DNA of 64,000 bases from CAYYWP01 sp050176585 (GCA_050176585.1 JBFXHX010000009.1:1-64000), one strand, 5' to 3'. Counted from the first letter of the stretch, positions 27,402-36,922 are shown. Numbers and translations: made by a program. Notes: generated by a model not told the origin, from the sequence alone.

Positions 27402-28918
27402 GACTCCAAATCGCTCGCGCGGAACGTCAACTCGATGGTGGAAAACACGTCCCGGTACTTTTCCGGAATCGGCTCGAGCGGGTTGACCGCGCGCACGGCC
27501 CGTTCGACCGAGGCGTCATAAGACGGGTCTCCGCTTGGTTCGGTCGTGCGCACGTTGCGGATCTCGCCGTCGGGCGTGATGTTGAACTGCACCACCGCGT
27601 GCAGCGAGCGGTTCGCTCCCGCCCACGCCCAAGCGGCTTTGATCCGCTCAATCATCTTGCCGTGGTAGAGAATGTACTGCAGATCGGTGACCGTCCCACC
27701 CGCCCCGGTGCCGGGGCCCGAGCTGACCGCCGCTCCGGCTCCCGTCGTTGCAGGCCCGCCACCGACGCCCAGCTGCGCTGCGCGACGCTGCACGGCGGCG
27801 GCAATGCGCTTGTCGACCTCGCTGTTCTTACTGGAGGGCTTCTCCGCCGCGACCTGCGCGGCGCGGCGCTTCACGGCCGCGGCGATCGCTTGATCGCTGG
27901 ACGACGCAGCAGCCGTGTCCGGAGCCGCAGCGGGCGCAGCTTTTCCCGCTGCGGCGCTCGCTGGCGGTGCCTCCTTCTGCTTCGGTTCCGGCTGCGGCTT
28001 CGATTCTGGCGCCCTGGCGGCCCGCTCCGACGCCGGGGCCGCGGGTTTGGATTTGGGATCGACGGCCGGCTGAGAAGCGGGCGCGGCCTTTGGTGCAGCT
28101 TTCGCCGCGGCCACGGGTTTGGACGCTGCCTTTGCTGGCGGCGCCTCCGACTTCGGCGCTGCAGGTTTCGGCTTCGCCGCGTCGGCCACCGCTTTGGAGG
28201 CGGCAGCCTTGGAAACATCCGCCTTAGGCGGAGCCTTAGCCGCGGGGAGCGGCTTGGCCGGCGGAATCGGTTTGGCGGCTTTGCGCGTTTCGCCAATTTT
28301 CGCCGGCGGCGCTGGCTTTGGCAGTTCGACGGGTTTGGCCTCTACGGCCTTCGGCAGCTCGAGCGGCTTGGGTAGTTCTTTCGGCTTCGACGGTTCAATG
28401 AGTTTCGCCTGTGCTGGGTTCGGGCCCTCGATAGGCCTTGCTGGTTCGATCGACGCTGCCCCTGCCGGTTTCGGAGGCTCCAACCGCTTCGGCTGCTCAA
28501 TCGGCTTCGCCTGGTCTACTTTTGACGGCTCACCTTGCGGCGGCGGGTCGACGGCTTTCTGCTCTTCGGTGTTTGGGTCGCTTGGCTCCGGAATCTGTGC
28601 GGGCGGTCCGAGGACAATCTGCTCCGCGGGTGGGGCCGGTTGCGCACCTGCGACGGGCGGAGCAGCGGAAGCGGGCTTCGTCTGTTCGCTGGGTGCACGA
28701 CTGCCGCCCGCGACCAGGTTCGTCCCGCCGATGGCGTCCGGCGCCACGAGTTCCACGGTGTAGGACTCCAGACGCGGTGGGGCGTTCAGGAACTTGCCCG
28801 GAATGGCTATCAGCACTGCCACCACACCGGCGTGCACGGTCGCCGATACGGCGATCATCCACAGCAGGCCGCGGTCGATCCCACGCGGCCCACTGATTTC
28901 GGGGACGGCAACAGTCAT
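27398..28918 (-). CDS. tolA: TolA/TonB-family protein of the Tol-Pal system
   Basis: An inner-membrane-anchored energy transducer. One N-terminal membrane helix (LLWMIAVSATVHAGVVAVLIA, about 19-39, first twenty residues shown in part) is followed by about 320 residues rich in Ala, Pro and Lys (repeated PKPxEPPK and AKPxP units), which would span the periplasm. The C-terminal domain (about 415-506) holds VVQFNITPDGEIRNVRTTEP and YDASVERAVRAVNPLEPIP, typical of TolA/TonB domains. Its 506 residues make it longer than E. coli TolA. The stop abuts tolR directly upstream. Confidence 0.92.
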   Translation of the reverse strand: MTVAVPEISGPRGIDRGLLWMIAVSATVHAGVVAVLIAIPGKFLNAPPRLESYTVELVAPDAIGGTNLVAGGSRAPSEQTKPASAAPPVAGAQPAPPAEQIVLGPPAQIPEPSDPNTEEQKAVDPPPQGEPSKVDQAKPIEQPKRLEPPKPAGAASIEPARPIEGPNPAQAKLIEPSKPKELPKPLELPKAVEAKPVELPKPAPPAKIGETRKAAKPIPPAKPLPAAKAPPKADVSKAAASKAVADAAKPKPAAPKSEAPPAKAASKPVAAAKAAPKAAPASQPAVDPKSKPAAPASERAARAPESKPQPEPKQKEAPPASAAAGKAAPAAAPDTAAASSSDQAIAAAVKRRAAQVAAEKPSSKNSEVDKRIAAAVQRRAAQLGVGGGPATTGAGAAVSSGPGTGAGGTVTDLQYILYHGKMIERIKAAWAWAGANRSLHAVVQFNITPDGEIRNVRTTEPSGDPSYDASVERAVRAVNPLEPIPEKYRDVFSTIELTFRASDLES

Positions 28919-29332
28919 TTACGCGCGCGGCGGCGGCTCGGTGACCATTCCGAGTCTCTGCACGCCAGCCTCGCGCAACGTGCTCATGACGCGCAGCACT
29001 TCGCCGTAAGGCACGGCGGCATCGGCGCGCAGATATACGTTGCGATCCGGCCGCTCGCGCAGAATCGCCTGCAGTTTCGCCAGGAGGTCCGGCGGCGTCA
29101 TCTTGGCGTCGTTCAAATACAGCGCCCCGCTCGTGGTCACGGTCACGACGAGCTGCAGGTCTTCGCCGGCGAGCGCGCCACCCTGTACGCGCGGCAGGTT
29201 GACGTCAATGCCCTGCTGGAGAATCGGCGCGGTCACCATGAAGATGACCAGCAATACCAGCATGACATCGACCAGCGGCGTCACGTTGATCTGCGAGAGG
29301 GCCTCGTTGTTGCGCTCGCCGCTGAAAGCCAT
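28919..29332 (-). CDS. tolR: Biopolymer transport protein TolR/ExbD
   Basis: Part of the proton-driven TolQR motor. It has 137 residues. The single membrane helix begins INVTPLVDVMLVLLVIFMV, with the proton-relay Asp in PLVDV. The periplasmic domain ends with NVYLRADAAVPYGEVLRVM. It lies between tolQ (4 bases) and tolA, which starts immediately after it. Confidence 0.95.
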   Translation of the reverse strand: MAFSGERNNEALSQINVTPLVDVMLVLLVIFMVTAPILQQGIDVNLPRVQGGALAGEDLQLVVTVTTSGALYLNDAKMTPPDLLAKLQAILRERPDRNVYLRADAAVPYGEVLRVMSTLREAGVQRLGMVTEPPPRA

Positions 29333-29336
29333 GCGG

Positions 29337-30074
29337 TCAGTTTAGAAAGTGGCGTTCCGCGATATTCAGGAACTCGAACGAAAAGTTATCCATCTCCGCA
29401 GAGAGTACCCGAATCTGCCGCGAGAACGAGTTGTACGCGACCACTGCAGGGATCGCCGCCGCCAACCCGGTCGCGGTGGCGATCAGCGCTTCGGCGATCC
29501 CAGGCGCGACCGCTTGAATGGTCGAGGATTGCGTCGAGCTCAGGCCGAGGAAGGCGTGCATGATCCCCCAGACGGTGCCGAACAAGCCGATGAACGGCGT
29601 CGCGCTGGCGGTTGTGGCGAGGAACGTCAATGCCCGCTCGAGGGTGGTGAGCTGTTGTGTGGCGGCGCGCCGCATCGCGCGCTCGACGTTCGCCACGCCG
29701 CCGAGGTCGGTACTGAGCTGGGCTTCTTCCGCTTGGCGTTTCGCCCGCGTCAACCTGACGAGCTCTTGATAGCCGGCCCGGAACACCTGTGCGACTGGGC
29801 TCTCGGCCATCTCCTGACTTGCCGCGTGCACGGTCGTGAGATTTTTGGTTTCCCAGAACGCCTCGATGAAACGATCCGAGGCACGACGCGCGGTCCGGAT
29901 CTGCCGCGCCTTGTACAGAATGACGCCCCAGCTCGCGACCGAGAAGAACACGAGCAAGTAAAGCACGCCCTGCACGACGGGCCCGGAGCCCGTCACCATG
30001 GTCAGGAGGTCGTCACCTCCCGCCGACGCGCCGAGGGCCAGCGCCGCCACCGAGGGCGACATCACCGACGACAT
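29337..30074 (-). CDS. tolQ: MotA/TolQ/ExbB proton channel, TolQ
   Basis: The channel subunit of the Tol motor, 245 residues. The first helix (VVQGVLYLLVFFSVASWGVI) is followed by a cytoplasmic loop and the paired C-terminal helices, with FLATTASATPFIGLFGTVWG and AEALIATATGLAAAIPAVVAYN, the family hallmarks. It is the first gene of the tol operon and is divergent from gap. Confidence 0.95.
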   Translation of the reverse strand: MSSVMSPSVAALALGASAGGDDLLTMVTGSGPVVQGVLYLLVFFSVASWGVILYKARQIRTARRASDRFIEAFWETKNLTTVHAASQEMAESPVAQVFRAGYQELVRLTRAKRQAEEAQLSTDLGGVANVERAMRRAATQQLTTLERALTFLATTASATPFIGLFGTVWGIMHAFLGLSSTQSSTIQAVAPGIAEALIATATGLAAAIPAVVAYNSFSRQIRVLSAEMDNFSFEFLNIAERHFLN

Positions 30075-30109
30075 GCACGCAACCTCGCCACCGCCCCGCG
30101 AGGGTCGAA

Positions 30110-30136
30110 GTTATACTGGGGGGTCGGGGGAGTCAA
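30110..30136 (-). promoter_or_regulatory. Candidate tol operon promoter
   Basis: TTGACT (30136-30131) and TATAAC (30115-30110) on the minus strand, 36 bases before the tolQ start. The spacer is only 15 bases, shorter than usual. A second TTGACT on the plus strand at 30158-30163 could serve gap, but no convincing -10 follows it. Confidence 0.4.
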
Positions 30137-30230
30137 CGAACCGACACACAAGGTTTCTTGACTCACTTGGGGGAACGTGGAAGTGACACGATTTTCAGCC
30201 CACGTTTCACCCGACCAGCGAGGCACCGCC

Positions 30231-31238
30231 ATGACGATCAGAGTCGGTATCAACGGGTTTGGCCGTATCGGCCGCAACATTCTGCGCGCGGCGTTGAAGA
30301 ACGGCAGCGAGCTCGAATTCGTGGCCGTCAACGATATCACGGATGCCAAAACCCTTGCGCACCTTCTCAAACACGACTCGGTCCACGGTACCCTCGCACA
30401 TACGGTTGGCGCAGCCGACAAGGCATTGCTGCTAGACGGTACGCCCATTCAGGTATTCAGCGAGCGGGATCCCGCCAAGCTGCCGTGGTCCGACCTCGGC
30501 GTGGACATCGTGCTGGAGTGCACCGGCCTCTTCACAGACCGGGACAAAGCGGCGGCGCACCTGCGCGGCGGGGCCAAGAAGGTAATCATTTCCGCGCCGG
30601 CGAAGGGAGCGGATCTGACCATCTGTTACGGCGTCAACCACACCGCGTATGTGCCGCGCGAACACCACGTCGTATCGAACGCGTCGTGCACGACGAACTG
30701 CCTGGCGCCGGTCGCGAAGGTGCTTCATGAATCGTTCGGCATCCGCCGCGGCCTGATGACGACCATCCACGCGTATACCAACGACCAACAAATTCTAGAT
30801 CTACCGCACAAGGACTTGCGGAGGGCCCGCGCGGCGGGGATGTCGATGATTCCCACGACCACCGGCGCGGCGCGCGCGGTGGGCGAGGTGTTGCCGGAGC
30901 TGAAGGGCAAGTTGGACGGTATGGCGATTCGCGTGCCGACGCCAAACGTGTCGATCGTCGATCTCACCGCCGAGCTCGAGCGCGCGGCCACGGAAGATCA
31001 GATCAATGACGCGCTGCGCGCCGCCGCCGCCGGACCGCTACAGGGAATCCTGGTCTGCGTTGACGAGGAGCTCGTATCGGTCGATTTTAACGGGTCACCC
31101 GCTTCGTCGTCGGTGGACCTGAAGCTCACCCGAGTGATGGACGGGAACTTCGTCAAGGTGCTGTCCTGGTACGACAATGAATGGGGCTTCTCTCGGCGCA
31201 TGGTCGATGTGAGCGCGTTCATCGGGAAGGCCTCGTAG
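30231..31238 (+). CDS. gap: Glyceraldehyde-3-phosphate dehydrogenase
   Basis: A glycolytic/gluconeogenic enzyme. ATG 30231 (MTIRVGINGFGRIGRN) gives 335 residues; the longer frame to 30177 adds unconserved residues, and GAGG precedes the chosen ATG. The active-site Cys is in SNASCTTNCLAPVAKVL. IHAYTNDQQ, RARAAGMSMIPTTTGAARAV and WYDNEWGFSRRMVD are present. It leads the plus-strand gap-pgk-tpiA-secG unit; pgk starts 16 bases after its stop. Confidence 0.96.
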   Translation: MTIRVGINGFGRIGRNILRAALKNGSELEFVAVNDITDAKTLAHLLKHDSVHGTLAHTVGAADKALLLDGTPIQVFSERDPAKLPWSDLGVDIVLECTGLFTDRDKAAAHLRGGAKKVIISAPAKGADLTICYGVNHTAYVPREHHVVSNASCTTNCLAPVAKVLHESFGIRRGLMTTIHAYTNDQQILDLPHKDLRRARAAGMSMIPTTTGAARAVGEVLPELKGKLDGMAIRVPTPNVSIVDLTAELERAATEDQINDALRAAAAGPLQGILVCVDEELVSVDFNGSPASSSVDLKLTRVMDGNFVKVLSWYDNEWGFSRRMVDVSAFIGKAS

Positions 31239-31254
31239 TCGTCGGTTTGCGGTA

Positions 31255-32430
31255 ATGCGGCTCATCGACGAGCTCGAGCTGCACGGCAAACGCGTCTTCA
31301 TTCGGGTGGACTTCAATGTGCCCCTGAAGAACAACGCGGTGGCCGACGCGACGCGGATAGACGCGACGCTGCCGACGATTCGCTACGCGCTGCAGAACGG
31401 CGGGCGGATCGTGCTCGCTTCGCACCTCGGCCGGCCCGACGGAAAGTCGGATCCCGCATTCAGTCTTCGCCCCGTGCGCACGGTGCTTGGCGAGCGACTC
31501 GGCGCGCCGGTGAAACTGGCGCCCGACTGCGTCGGTGCCGAGATCGAGGCCATGGTGAACGCGCTGTCACCGGGCCAAGTGCTGTTGCTGGAGAACCTGC
31601 GATTCCATCGCGAGGAGGAGCGCAACGACGAGGCGTTCGCGCGCGCATTGGCGCGGCTGGCGGACGTGTACGTGAATGACGCGTTCGGCGCTGCGCACCG
31701 CGCACACGCTTCGACGGTAGGCATTGCCGCATTCGTCCCTGAGCGCGCAGCCGGATTTCTCCTGCACCGCGAAGTCGAATACCTCGGCAAGATACTCACT
31801 GCCCCCGAGCGCCCACTCGTGGCGATCCTGGGCGGAGCCAAGGTGTCGGACAAAATCCAAGTCATCAGGAACTTGCTCGAGAAAGTGGACTCGCTGTTGA
31901 TCGGCGGGGCCATGGCCTACACCTTTTTGCGCGCCAACGGCGTCGGTACGGGCACCTCCCTCGTGGAGCAGGAGCAGGTCGGGCTCGCCGGAGAGCTCTT
32001 GCGCGCGGCGGCTCAGCGCGGGGTGGATCTTCTCTTGCCGCTGGATCACGTCATCGCGGTCGACCGGAGCGGCGCCTCCCCGACGACAATCGTCAGAGGA
32101 GCGATTCCCGACGGACAGATGGGCCTGGACATCGGACCACAAACGATCGACCGCTTTCGCGCTGCGATCGCCGGCGCGCGTACGATCTTCTGGAACGGCC
32201 CATTGGGCCTGTTTGAAATCGCTCCGTTCGATGCCGGAACGATGGCCATCGCCAACGCCGTCGCGGACAGCGGGGCTGTGACCGTCGTGGGCGGCGGCGA
32301 TTCCGTCGCTGCCGTGATGCGATCGGGGCGTGCAGGCGACATCAGCCATGTCTCGACCGGTGGGGGCGCTTCACTCGAGTTTATGGAAGGCGCGGCGCTC
32401 CCGGGACTGCAAGCGCTGGACAGCGTCTGA
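31255..32430 (+). CDS. pgk: Phosphoglycerate kinase
   Basis: Transfers phosphate from 1,3-bisphosphoglycerate to ADP. It has 391 residues. RVFIRVDFNVPLKNNAV-like start (KRVFIRVDFNVPLK), ASHLGRPDGK, LENLRFHREEERND and the nucleotide-loop signature VVGGGDSVAAV followed by HVSTGGGASLEFMEG are all seen. The stop overlaps the tpiA start (TGATG). Confidence 0.96.
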   Translation: MRLIDELELHGKRVFIRVDFNVPLKNNAVADATRIDATLPTIRYALQNGGRIVLASHLGRPDGKSDPAFSLRPVRTVLGERLGAPVKLAPDCVGAEIEAMVNALSPGQVLLLENLRFHREEERNDEAFARALARLADVYVNDAFGAAHRAHASTVGIAAFVPERAAGFLLHREVEYLGKILTAPERPLVAILGGAKVSDKIQVIRNLLEKVDSLLIGGAMAYTFLRANGVGTGTSLVEQEQVGLAGELLRAAAQRGVDLLLPLDHVIAVDRSGASPTTIVRGAIPDGQMGLDIGPQTIDRFRAAIAGARTIFWNGPLGLFEIAPFDAGTMAIANAVADSGAVTVVGGGDSVAAVMRSGRAGDISHVSTGGGASLEFMEGAALPGLQALDSV

Positions 32431-33191
32431 TGCCCACGCGCACACCGCTGATCGCCGGCAACTGGAAGATGCACGGCACCCAGCCCGAGGCACTGCGCCT
32501 GATCGACGAATTGCTGCCATTGGTCGGGGAAGTGAGCGGTCGCGATGTCCTGGTCGCTCCGCCGTTCACTGCACTCGTGCCGGTCGCCGACCGATTGAAG
32601 GGTTCACGCATCGCGTTGAGCGGTCAGAACCTTCATTGGGAGGAGCGCGGTGCGTTCACCGGTGAGGTTTCGGGACCGATGCTGGTGGGCGCGGGCTGCA
32701 GCCACGTCATTGTCGGTCACTCGGAACGGCGCCAGCTGTTTGGCGACTCCGATTTGTGGGTCGCTCGCAAGACCGCCGCGGCCTTGCGCAGCGGACTGAC
32801 CCCCATCGTCTGTGTCGGTGAAACCTCGGATGAGCGCGACCAGGGGCAGACGTTTCAGGTCGTCGAGCGGCAGGTCCGCTCCGGACTCGAGCAGCTATCC
32901 CCCAGTGGTGTTGGACGCGTCGTGCTCGCGTACGAGCCAGTCTGGGCCATCGGCACCGGAAAGGTCGCGACCCCTTCCGAAGCCCAGGAAGTTCATGCTT
33001 ACTTGCGCTGTCTGATCGGCGAGTTGGCCGGACCCGACATTGCCGGTGCAATCAGAATCATTTATGGGGGAAGCGTGAAGCCAGACAACATCGACGCACT
33101 CATGCAGCAACCCGATCTCGATGGCGCACTCGTCGGCGGCGCCAGCTTGCACGCAGCCGACTTCGCCCGCATCGTGCACTTCGCGGCCTGA
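32430..33191 (+). CDS. tpiA: Triosephosphate isomerase
   Basis: Interconverts dihydroxyacetone phosphate and glyceraldehyde 3-phosphate. It has 253 residues. LIAGNWKMHGT holds the substrate Lys; VIVGHSERRQLFGD contains the electrophilic His; the catalytic Glu is in LAYEPVWAIGTGKVAT; the phosphate loop is IIYGGSVKPDN. It is translationally coupled to pgk. Confidence 0.96.
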   Translation: MPTRTPLIAGNWKMHGTQPEALRLIDELLPLVGEVSGRDVLVAPPFTALVPVADRLKGSRIALSGQNLHWEERGAFTGEVSGPMLVGAGCSHVIVGHSERRQLFGDSDLWVARKTAAALRSGLTPIVCVGETSDERDQGQTFQVVERQVRSGLEQLSPSGVGRVVLAYEPVWAIGTGKVATPSEAQEVHAYLRCLIGELAGPDIAGAIRIIYGGSVKPDNIDALMQQPDLDGALVGGASLHAADFARIVHFAA

Positions 33192-33216
33192 TTCCCGGCT
33201 AGAAAGGCTCGCACGT

Positions 33217-33579
33217 ATGTACGCCGCCATCGTCACCATTCACATTCTCTCGTGTATTTTTCTGATCCTGGTCGTCCTGCTGCAGACCGGGAAGGGCGCC
33301 GATATGGGCGCCGTCTTCGGCGGATCGAGCTCGACGGTGTTCGGCAGCTCGGGGGCCGGCAACTTTCTCACCAAGCTTACTACGGCCACTGCGGTCGTGT
33401 TCATGCTGACCTCACTGGGGTTGACCTACTATTCGACGCACCGCCGTAGTGCCACCGTGTTCGACTCCGCGCCCGTTGCGGCACCGGCACCGGAGGCCGC
33501 GCCACCAGTCGCTCCGGCGCCGCCAGCACCAGCTCCAGAGCCGCAGAGCGCCGAGCCGCCTGTCGCTCCAGCCCCGTAA
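33217..33579 (+). CDS. secG: Preprotein translocase subunit SecG
   Basis: A small membrane subunit of the SecYEG channel. ATG 33217 (MYAAIVTIHILSCIFLILVV) has AAAGG upstream and gives 120 residues. Two membrane helices (about 3-22 and 52-72) flank the conserved LQTGKGADMGAVFGGSS loop and GNFLTKLT. After residue 80 there is a Pro/Ala/Glu tail of about 40 residues. tpiA-secG-tRNA-Leu is a common order in Proteobacteria. Confidence 0.93.
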   Translation: MYAAIVTIHILSCIFLILVVLLQTGKGADMGAVFGGSSSTVFGSSGAGNFLTKLTTATAVVFMLTSLGLTYYSTHRRSATVFDSAPVAAPAPEAAPPVAPAPPAPAPEPQSAEPPVAPAP

Positions 33580-33593
33580 CCGATCTCCCTCAC

Positions 33594-33677
<84 letters not shown>

Positions 33678-34283
33678 TTCAGCGTCTTGAACGCGGTAGC
33701 ATCCTGAGCTCGCTGACCGGAGCTGCCGGACCCGAAAATCTCCCTTCGAGGACCTTTTCTGGCGGCGACTCCGCTGATCGCCGTACCCTTGGTCGAGCCA
33801 TGGCCTCGGGATGAAGCACTCTGTACGCTCGCTCGCTATCGCGTACGGCCGCTCTTCACTTCACCGCCGGGAAGAGCCCTTCGCATCGGATTCGGCATGC
33901 GGGACCGATACCTGGTAACGCGCTCCGGTGTACGCGCACACTGCGCTTCGCAGCCGCCCACGAGCTTCTGATCCCCGGGGACGCCCCGCCGCGCGATCAC
34001 CAGTAGGACGCGGTGCATTCGCTACGCGGTGGATTGCGGCTCTGTGCTGCGGCGGTGCAGCCGCTGACCTTGCGGGTCGACGCCTTCCAGCAGGCCGGAA
34101 GCGTTAGCTGTATGCGAGAATCCCGCACACCATTTGCGGACCCTTGCATGGTGACACCGCCCTGAAATGCGCACATCCAAGCTCAGCCCAACAAGCGGCC
34201 ACAAACCACGCACGATCTGACGCAGCCACCACTACTACCTAGATGATCCACGTCTGGCGGTTCCTCCCTCCTCCTGCTGGCGG
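33678..34283. other. Gene-free stretch between tRNA-Leu and the paralogue cluster
   Basis: About 600 bases. Only short overlapping ORFs of 60-65 codons occur, none with a plausible ribosome-binding site or family resemblance. A weak stem GAAAA...TTTTC near 33737-33762 could end the secG/tRNA transcript. I recognise no RNA gene (not tmRNA, SRP RNA or RNase P by their conserved cores). Confidence 0.5.
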
Positions 34284-34321
34284 AAAAAAAAAAGGCGGGT
34301 GGCACGGAGTGCCACCCGCCT
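34284..34321 (-). terminator. Strong intrinsic terminator of the secreted-paralogue cluster
   Basis: On the minus strand AGGCGGGTGGCAC (34321-34309), loop TCC and GTGCCACCCGCCT (34305-34293) form a perfect 13-bp stem, ending in a run of ten T. It starts 21 bases after the stop of the last paralogue. Confidence 0.92.
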
Positions 34322-34342
34322 CGGAGCGTTGGGCTCGGACTA

Positions 34343-35551
34343 TTACGGCAGGACGATGAGGTCGGAGTCTGCTCGGTCACCCTGGAAATGCACGTTGAAG
34401 TCAGCCAAGTCCTCACCGTGCAGTTCGTGAGCGACTGCGAGAACGCCGCAGCCGATCGAGGTGAACCGCGACTGGCCGGTAAGCGTACCACCGACACCCG
34501 CGCTGAAGATCGACCGCGTCGGCTGCGTGGTATCGATCGAGGAGATTGTTCCGAACTGCTTGCACGCGAACGGCCGGCTCGTGGAGAAGCGCTGCTCGAA
34601 CTCGTTGTAGACCAGGTACTGAATCACCGCCGCACCGGGGATCTGGCGGAGGTAATCCGTGCAGCAGGGCACCAACTCGAGCACGGTACGAATCGTCTCG
34701 CCCGAGACCGGATTCTCAGCCCCATCGAAGAAGTGATTCAGGATGTTGAAGTTGGGGCAACCGTTGTACTCCGCGCCGTCGCCGCCTAGCACCAGAATGT
34801 TGTCGTCGTTAACCGCACCCGGAATAGCCTGAATCCCGATTGCGTTGTGCTTGCCGACCGTCTCCAGGTCGAGCCCACTACCCTCCAAGCTGGCAACCGT
34901 AATCGTCGCCTCGCCCTTGAGGACGTTGCGATCCACCGGAACCCGCGCCTGGTCGACCGCGATACACCGCAGCGCGCCGATGAACGGCTCTTCCGGAACA
35001 GGCGGAATGGCGCTACCCACGTTGCTAGCCCCACCGATTCCGCTGATGCCGAAGGGAGGCCCACCCAGGGGGAACGTACCCACCTGGACCGGCGGGCTCT
35101 GGAACAAGGTGTTCAGGAATCCCGACATGCCGTCGGACGCCAGCCAACCGAGTGGCTGACGCGGGGTGAGGTTGACGATAAAGTCCGTCTCGAGCCACCC
35201 CGGGAAGCAGCTGCCGCAACCGCCGATCGTCGATACGGTGGGAGCGCAGCAGTCGGACGGGAGGAAGCACACCTCACCCGTATTCGTGCAATGCGCGTTT
35301 GCATTTTCATAGAAGCAGAATGCAGTCACCGGCTCGGTCGAGGTGTTGCTCAACTGAATGACCGTGTCGATGAAAGGTCCACCGAAAAACGACCCCAGTA
35401 CCGAGTCGCCTTCGGCGAAGATCACGCTAGGGAAATACACGATCGCCGCCGCGCGGTCGGAGGTGACATCAGCAGCCACCGGCCGGACACCGCCCACCGC
35501 GAGCGTCATGGCCACTGCCACCATCCAGCTCGCCCAACGCACCTGTCGCAT
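34343..35551 (-). CDS. Secreted paralogue A2 of a four-member family of unknown function
   Basis: ATG 35551 (MRQVRWASWMVAVAM), with GGGGAAAGGAG upstream, gives 402 residues. Residues 1-27 are a signal peptide ending VRPVAA. The family core reads: AAIVYFPSVIF (35-45), DTVIQLSNTS, AFCFYENANAHC, WLETDFIVNLTPRQPLGWL (119-137), FIGALRCIAVD (190-200), LKGEATI, KHNAIGI, AEYNGCPNFNILNHFFDGA, LELVPC and YNEFEQRFSTSRPFAC. The end, SIFSAGVGGTLTGQSRF...HFQGDRADSDLIVLP, is shared closely with A1 (36956-38494), not with the B type. It is last in its operon, 48 bases after B2. No known domain was recognised; likely an all-beta exported protein, by inference. Confidence 0.75.
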   Translation of the reverse strand: MRQVRWASWMVAVAMTLAVGGVRPVAADVTSDRAAAIVYFPSVIFAEGDSVLGSFFGGPFIDTVIQLSNTSTEPVTAFCFYENANAHCTNTGEVCFLPSDCCAPTVSTIGGCGSCFPGWLETDFIVNLTPRQPLGWLASDGMSGFLNTLFQSPPVQVGTFPLGGPPFGISGIGGASNVGSAIPPVPEEPFIGALRCIAVDQARVPVDRNVLKGEATITVASLEGSGLDLETVGKHNAIGIQAIPGAVNDDNILVLGGDGAEYNGCPNFNILNHFFDGAENPVSGETIRTVLELVPCCTDYLRQIPGAAVIQYLVYNEFEQRFSTSRPFACKQFGTISSIDTTQPTRSIFSAGVGGTLTGQSRFTSIGCGVLAVAHELHGEDLADFNVHFQGDRADSDLIVLP

Positions 35552-35599
35552 TGTCTTCTCCTTTCCCCTACTTTGGCCCACGCTAGTCGCCCGCTAGGC

Positions 35600-36808
35600 T
35601 TACTGGAGCTGATCCGCAGGGATCGTCCAGATGTCTCCGCCAGCGTTGACGCCCTCGACGTGGTAATTGACGTCCGCGGTCGCAGCTCGCCTACCTTCAT
35701 CCTCGTGAATTTCCGTTCCTACCATCACGAAGCTGGAAGGCGTCTGGCTCGTGCGCCGCAGGCGAGACTGTGCGAAGGTCGACCCGAGCGCCCCGTAATC
35801 GAAGGTGACCGGGTTGATGTCGTCGAGCTCGAACTCACCCCAGCACGTGACGGTCACGAAGGACGAGAACGCCTGCTCGAACTCGTTCCACGTCTCGATG
35901 AAGATAGTGACCGTCTCCGGAACCTGAGTCTCGAAATTCTGCGTGCAGGGCACGATCGTCCACACCGTCTCCACCTCGGTGTCATCGTCGAAGTCGATGA
36001 CAGGATCCGGCGCGTCGTCGGCGAAGTGATTCGCGATCCAGAAATTCGGGCAAGCATCGTACTCAGCGCCGAGTGGGCAGCTGTCGTTGGGCTCGCCACC
36101 CAGGCAGAGGATGCCGTCGCCGTCGTTGTTCTCGTTGCCGCGCAAGCCGATGGCGTTATGCTTGGCGACGTCGTAGGTGTCAGTGCACGTCGGATCGCCG
36201 CTGCCGATACCGCACGGCTCCTCGGTCAGAATGCACTCGCCAGTCGACCCGCCGTCGAGCTCGCAGTTGTTCCGCGTGACGATGGTCGCCTCACCCTTCA
36301 GGTGATTGCCCGACAGCGGCATGCCCGAGGCGTCCACCTCGATGCACTTCAACTCGCCGGTAAAGTACTCCACCACCGGCGGTACGCGGCCGCCGAACAG
36401 ACCAGCGTCGTTGCAATCGTAGTTCGGTCCGCCGAGCCCGGGCAGATTCGTGCAGATCGGCGCCAGCGGATTGAACGCGCGACCCCTCGACACCACCCAG
36501 TGAGTCGGCTGCTGCTTCGTGAGGATGATGTCGAAGTCCACCTCAGTCCACAGCGGCGGATTCGTGGGACCCGGACGGTGATCCGGGAACGTCAGCGCAC
36601 CATTCACGTAAAAGCAGTGCGCGTAGACCACCGAGTTCGAGGTGTTGGTGATCTGGATGATCGTGTCGCGCGTTCCGTCGGCGATCACCCTCGGGAAGAT
36701 TAGAAGCGACGCGCTGTTCTCGGTTGTCGGCTGGGCGCTAGCGCCTCCAACCATTACACCGACCAGCGCCGCCGCCATGAGCCCGACTCGCCCTCGCTGC
36801 CTAAGCAT
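35600..36808 (-). CDS. Secreted paralogue B2 of the four-member family
   Basis: ATG 36808 (MLRQRGRVGLMAAAL) has AGGAGGAGG just upstream; 402 residues. The signal peptide ends GGASA-Q (about 25). It is closest to B1: LLIFPRVIADGTRDTIIQI against LIFPKVVYDGSRDTVIQI, and VDFDIILTKQQPTHWVVSRG against VDFHIMLTKQQPTHWTVGRG. Between LKGEATI and KHNAIGL it has an extra Cys segment (NNCELDGGSTGECILTEEPC, 190-199 and beyond). The middle carries LCLGGEPNDSCPLGAEYDAC and WNEFEQAFSSF; the usual FSTS is altered. The C-terminus (DIWTIPADQLQ) differs from the A type. Unknown function. Confidence 0.75.
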   Translation of the reverse strand: MLRQRGRVGLMAAALVGVMVGGASAQPTTENSASLLIFPRVIADGTRDTIIQITNTSNSVVYAHCFYVNGALTFPDHRPGPTNPPLWTEVDFDIILTKQQPTHWVVSRGRAFNPLAPICTNLPGLGGPNYDCNDAGLFGGRVPPVVEYFTGELKCIEVDASGMPLSGNHLKGEATIVTRNNCELDGGSTGECILTEEPCGIGSGDPTCTDTYDVAKHNAIGLRGNENNDGDGILCLGGEPNDSCPLGAEYDACPNFWIANHFADDAPDPVIDFDDDTEVETVWTIVPCTQNFETQVPETVTIFIETWNEFEQAFSSFVTVTCWGEFELDDINPVTFDYGALGSTFAQSRLRRTSQTPSSFVMVGTEIHEDEGRRAATADVNYHVEGVNAGGDIWTIPADQLQ

Positions 36809-36893
36809 TAGCCTCCTCCTTTCGATCACTACCACACTCGATCACTGCCGCGCCGCATTAGCCGTGGCGGACTTCTCCCAAATAAGTGCCGGC

Positions 36894-36922
36894 CTTATAT
36901 CCGCACGCTTCGAAGATGTCAA
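36894..36922 (-). promoter_or_regulatory. Promoter of the B2-A2 secreted-protein operon
   Basis: TTGACA (36922-36917), 17-base spacer, TATAAG (36899-36894): near-consensus sigma-70. It sits between the A1 stop and the B2 ATG, about 85 bases upstream of the latter. Confidence 0.82.

Noticed and set aside
30158..30190. TTGACT as the gap promoter
   Set aside because: No acceptable -10 at 15-19 bases; not called as a separate feature.
33678..34283. Hidden small RNA or gene after tRNA-Leu
   Set aside because: The short ORFs lack start signals and no known RNA core is visible; reported only as gene-free.
34847..36703. Long plus-strand open frame (618 codons) across the secreted paralogues
   Set aside because: It is antisense to two clear exported proteins, has no signal or family motif, and spans their gap. 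GC-rich codon use on one strand readily leaves the opposite frame open.
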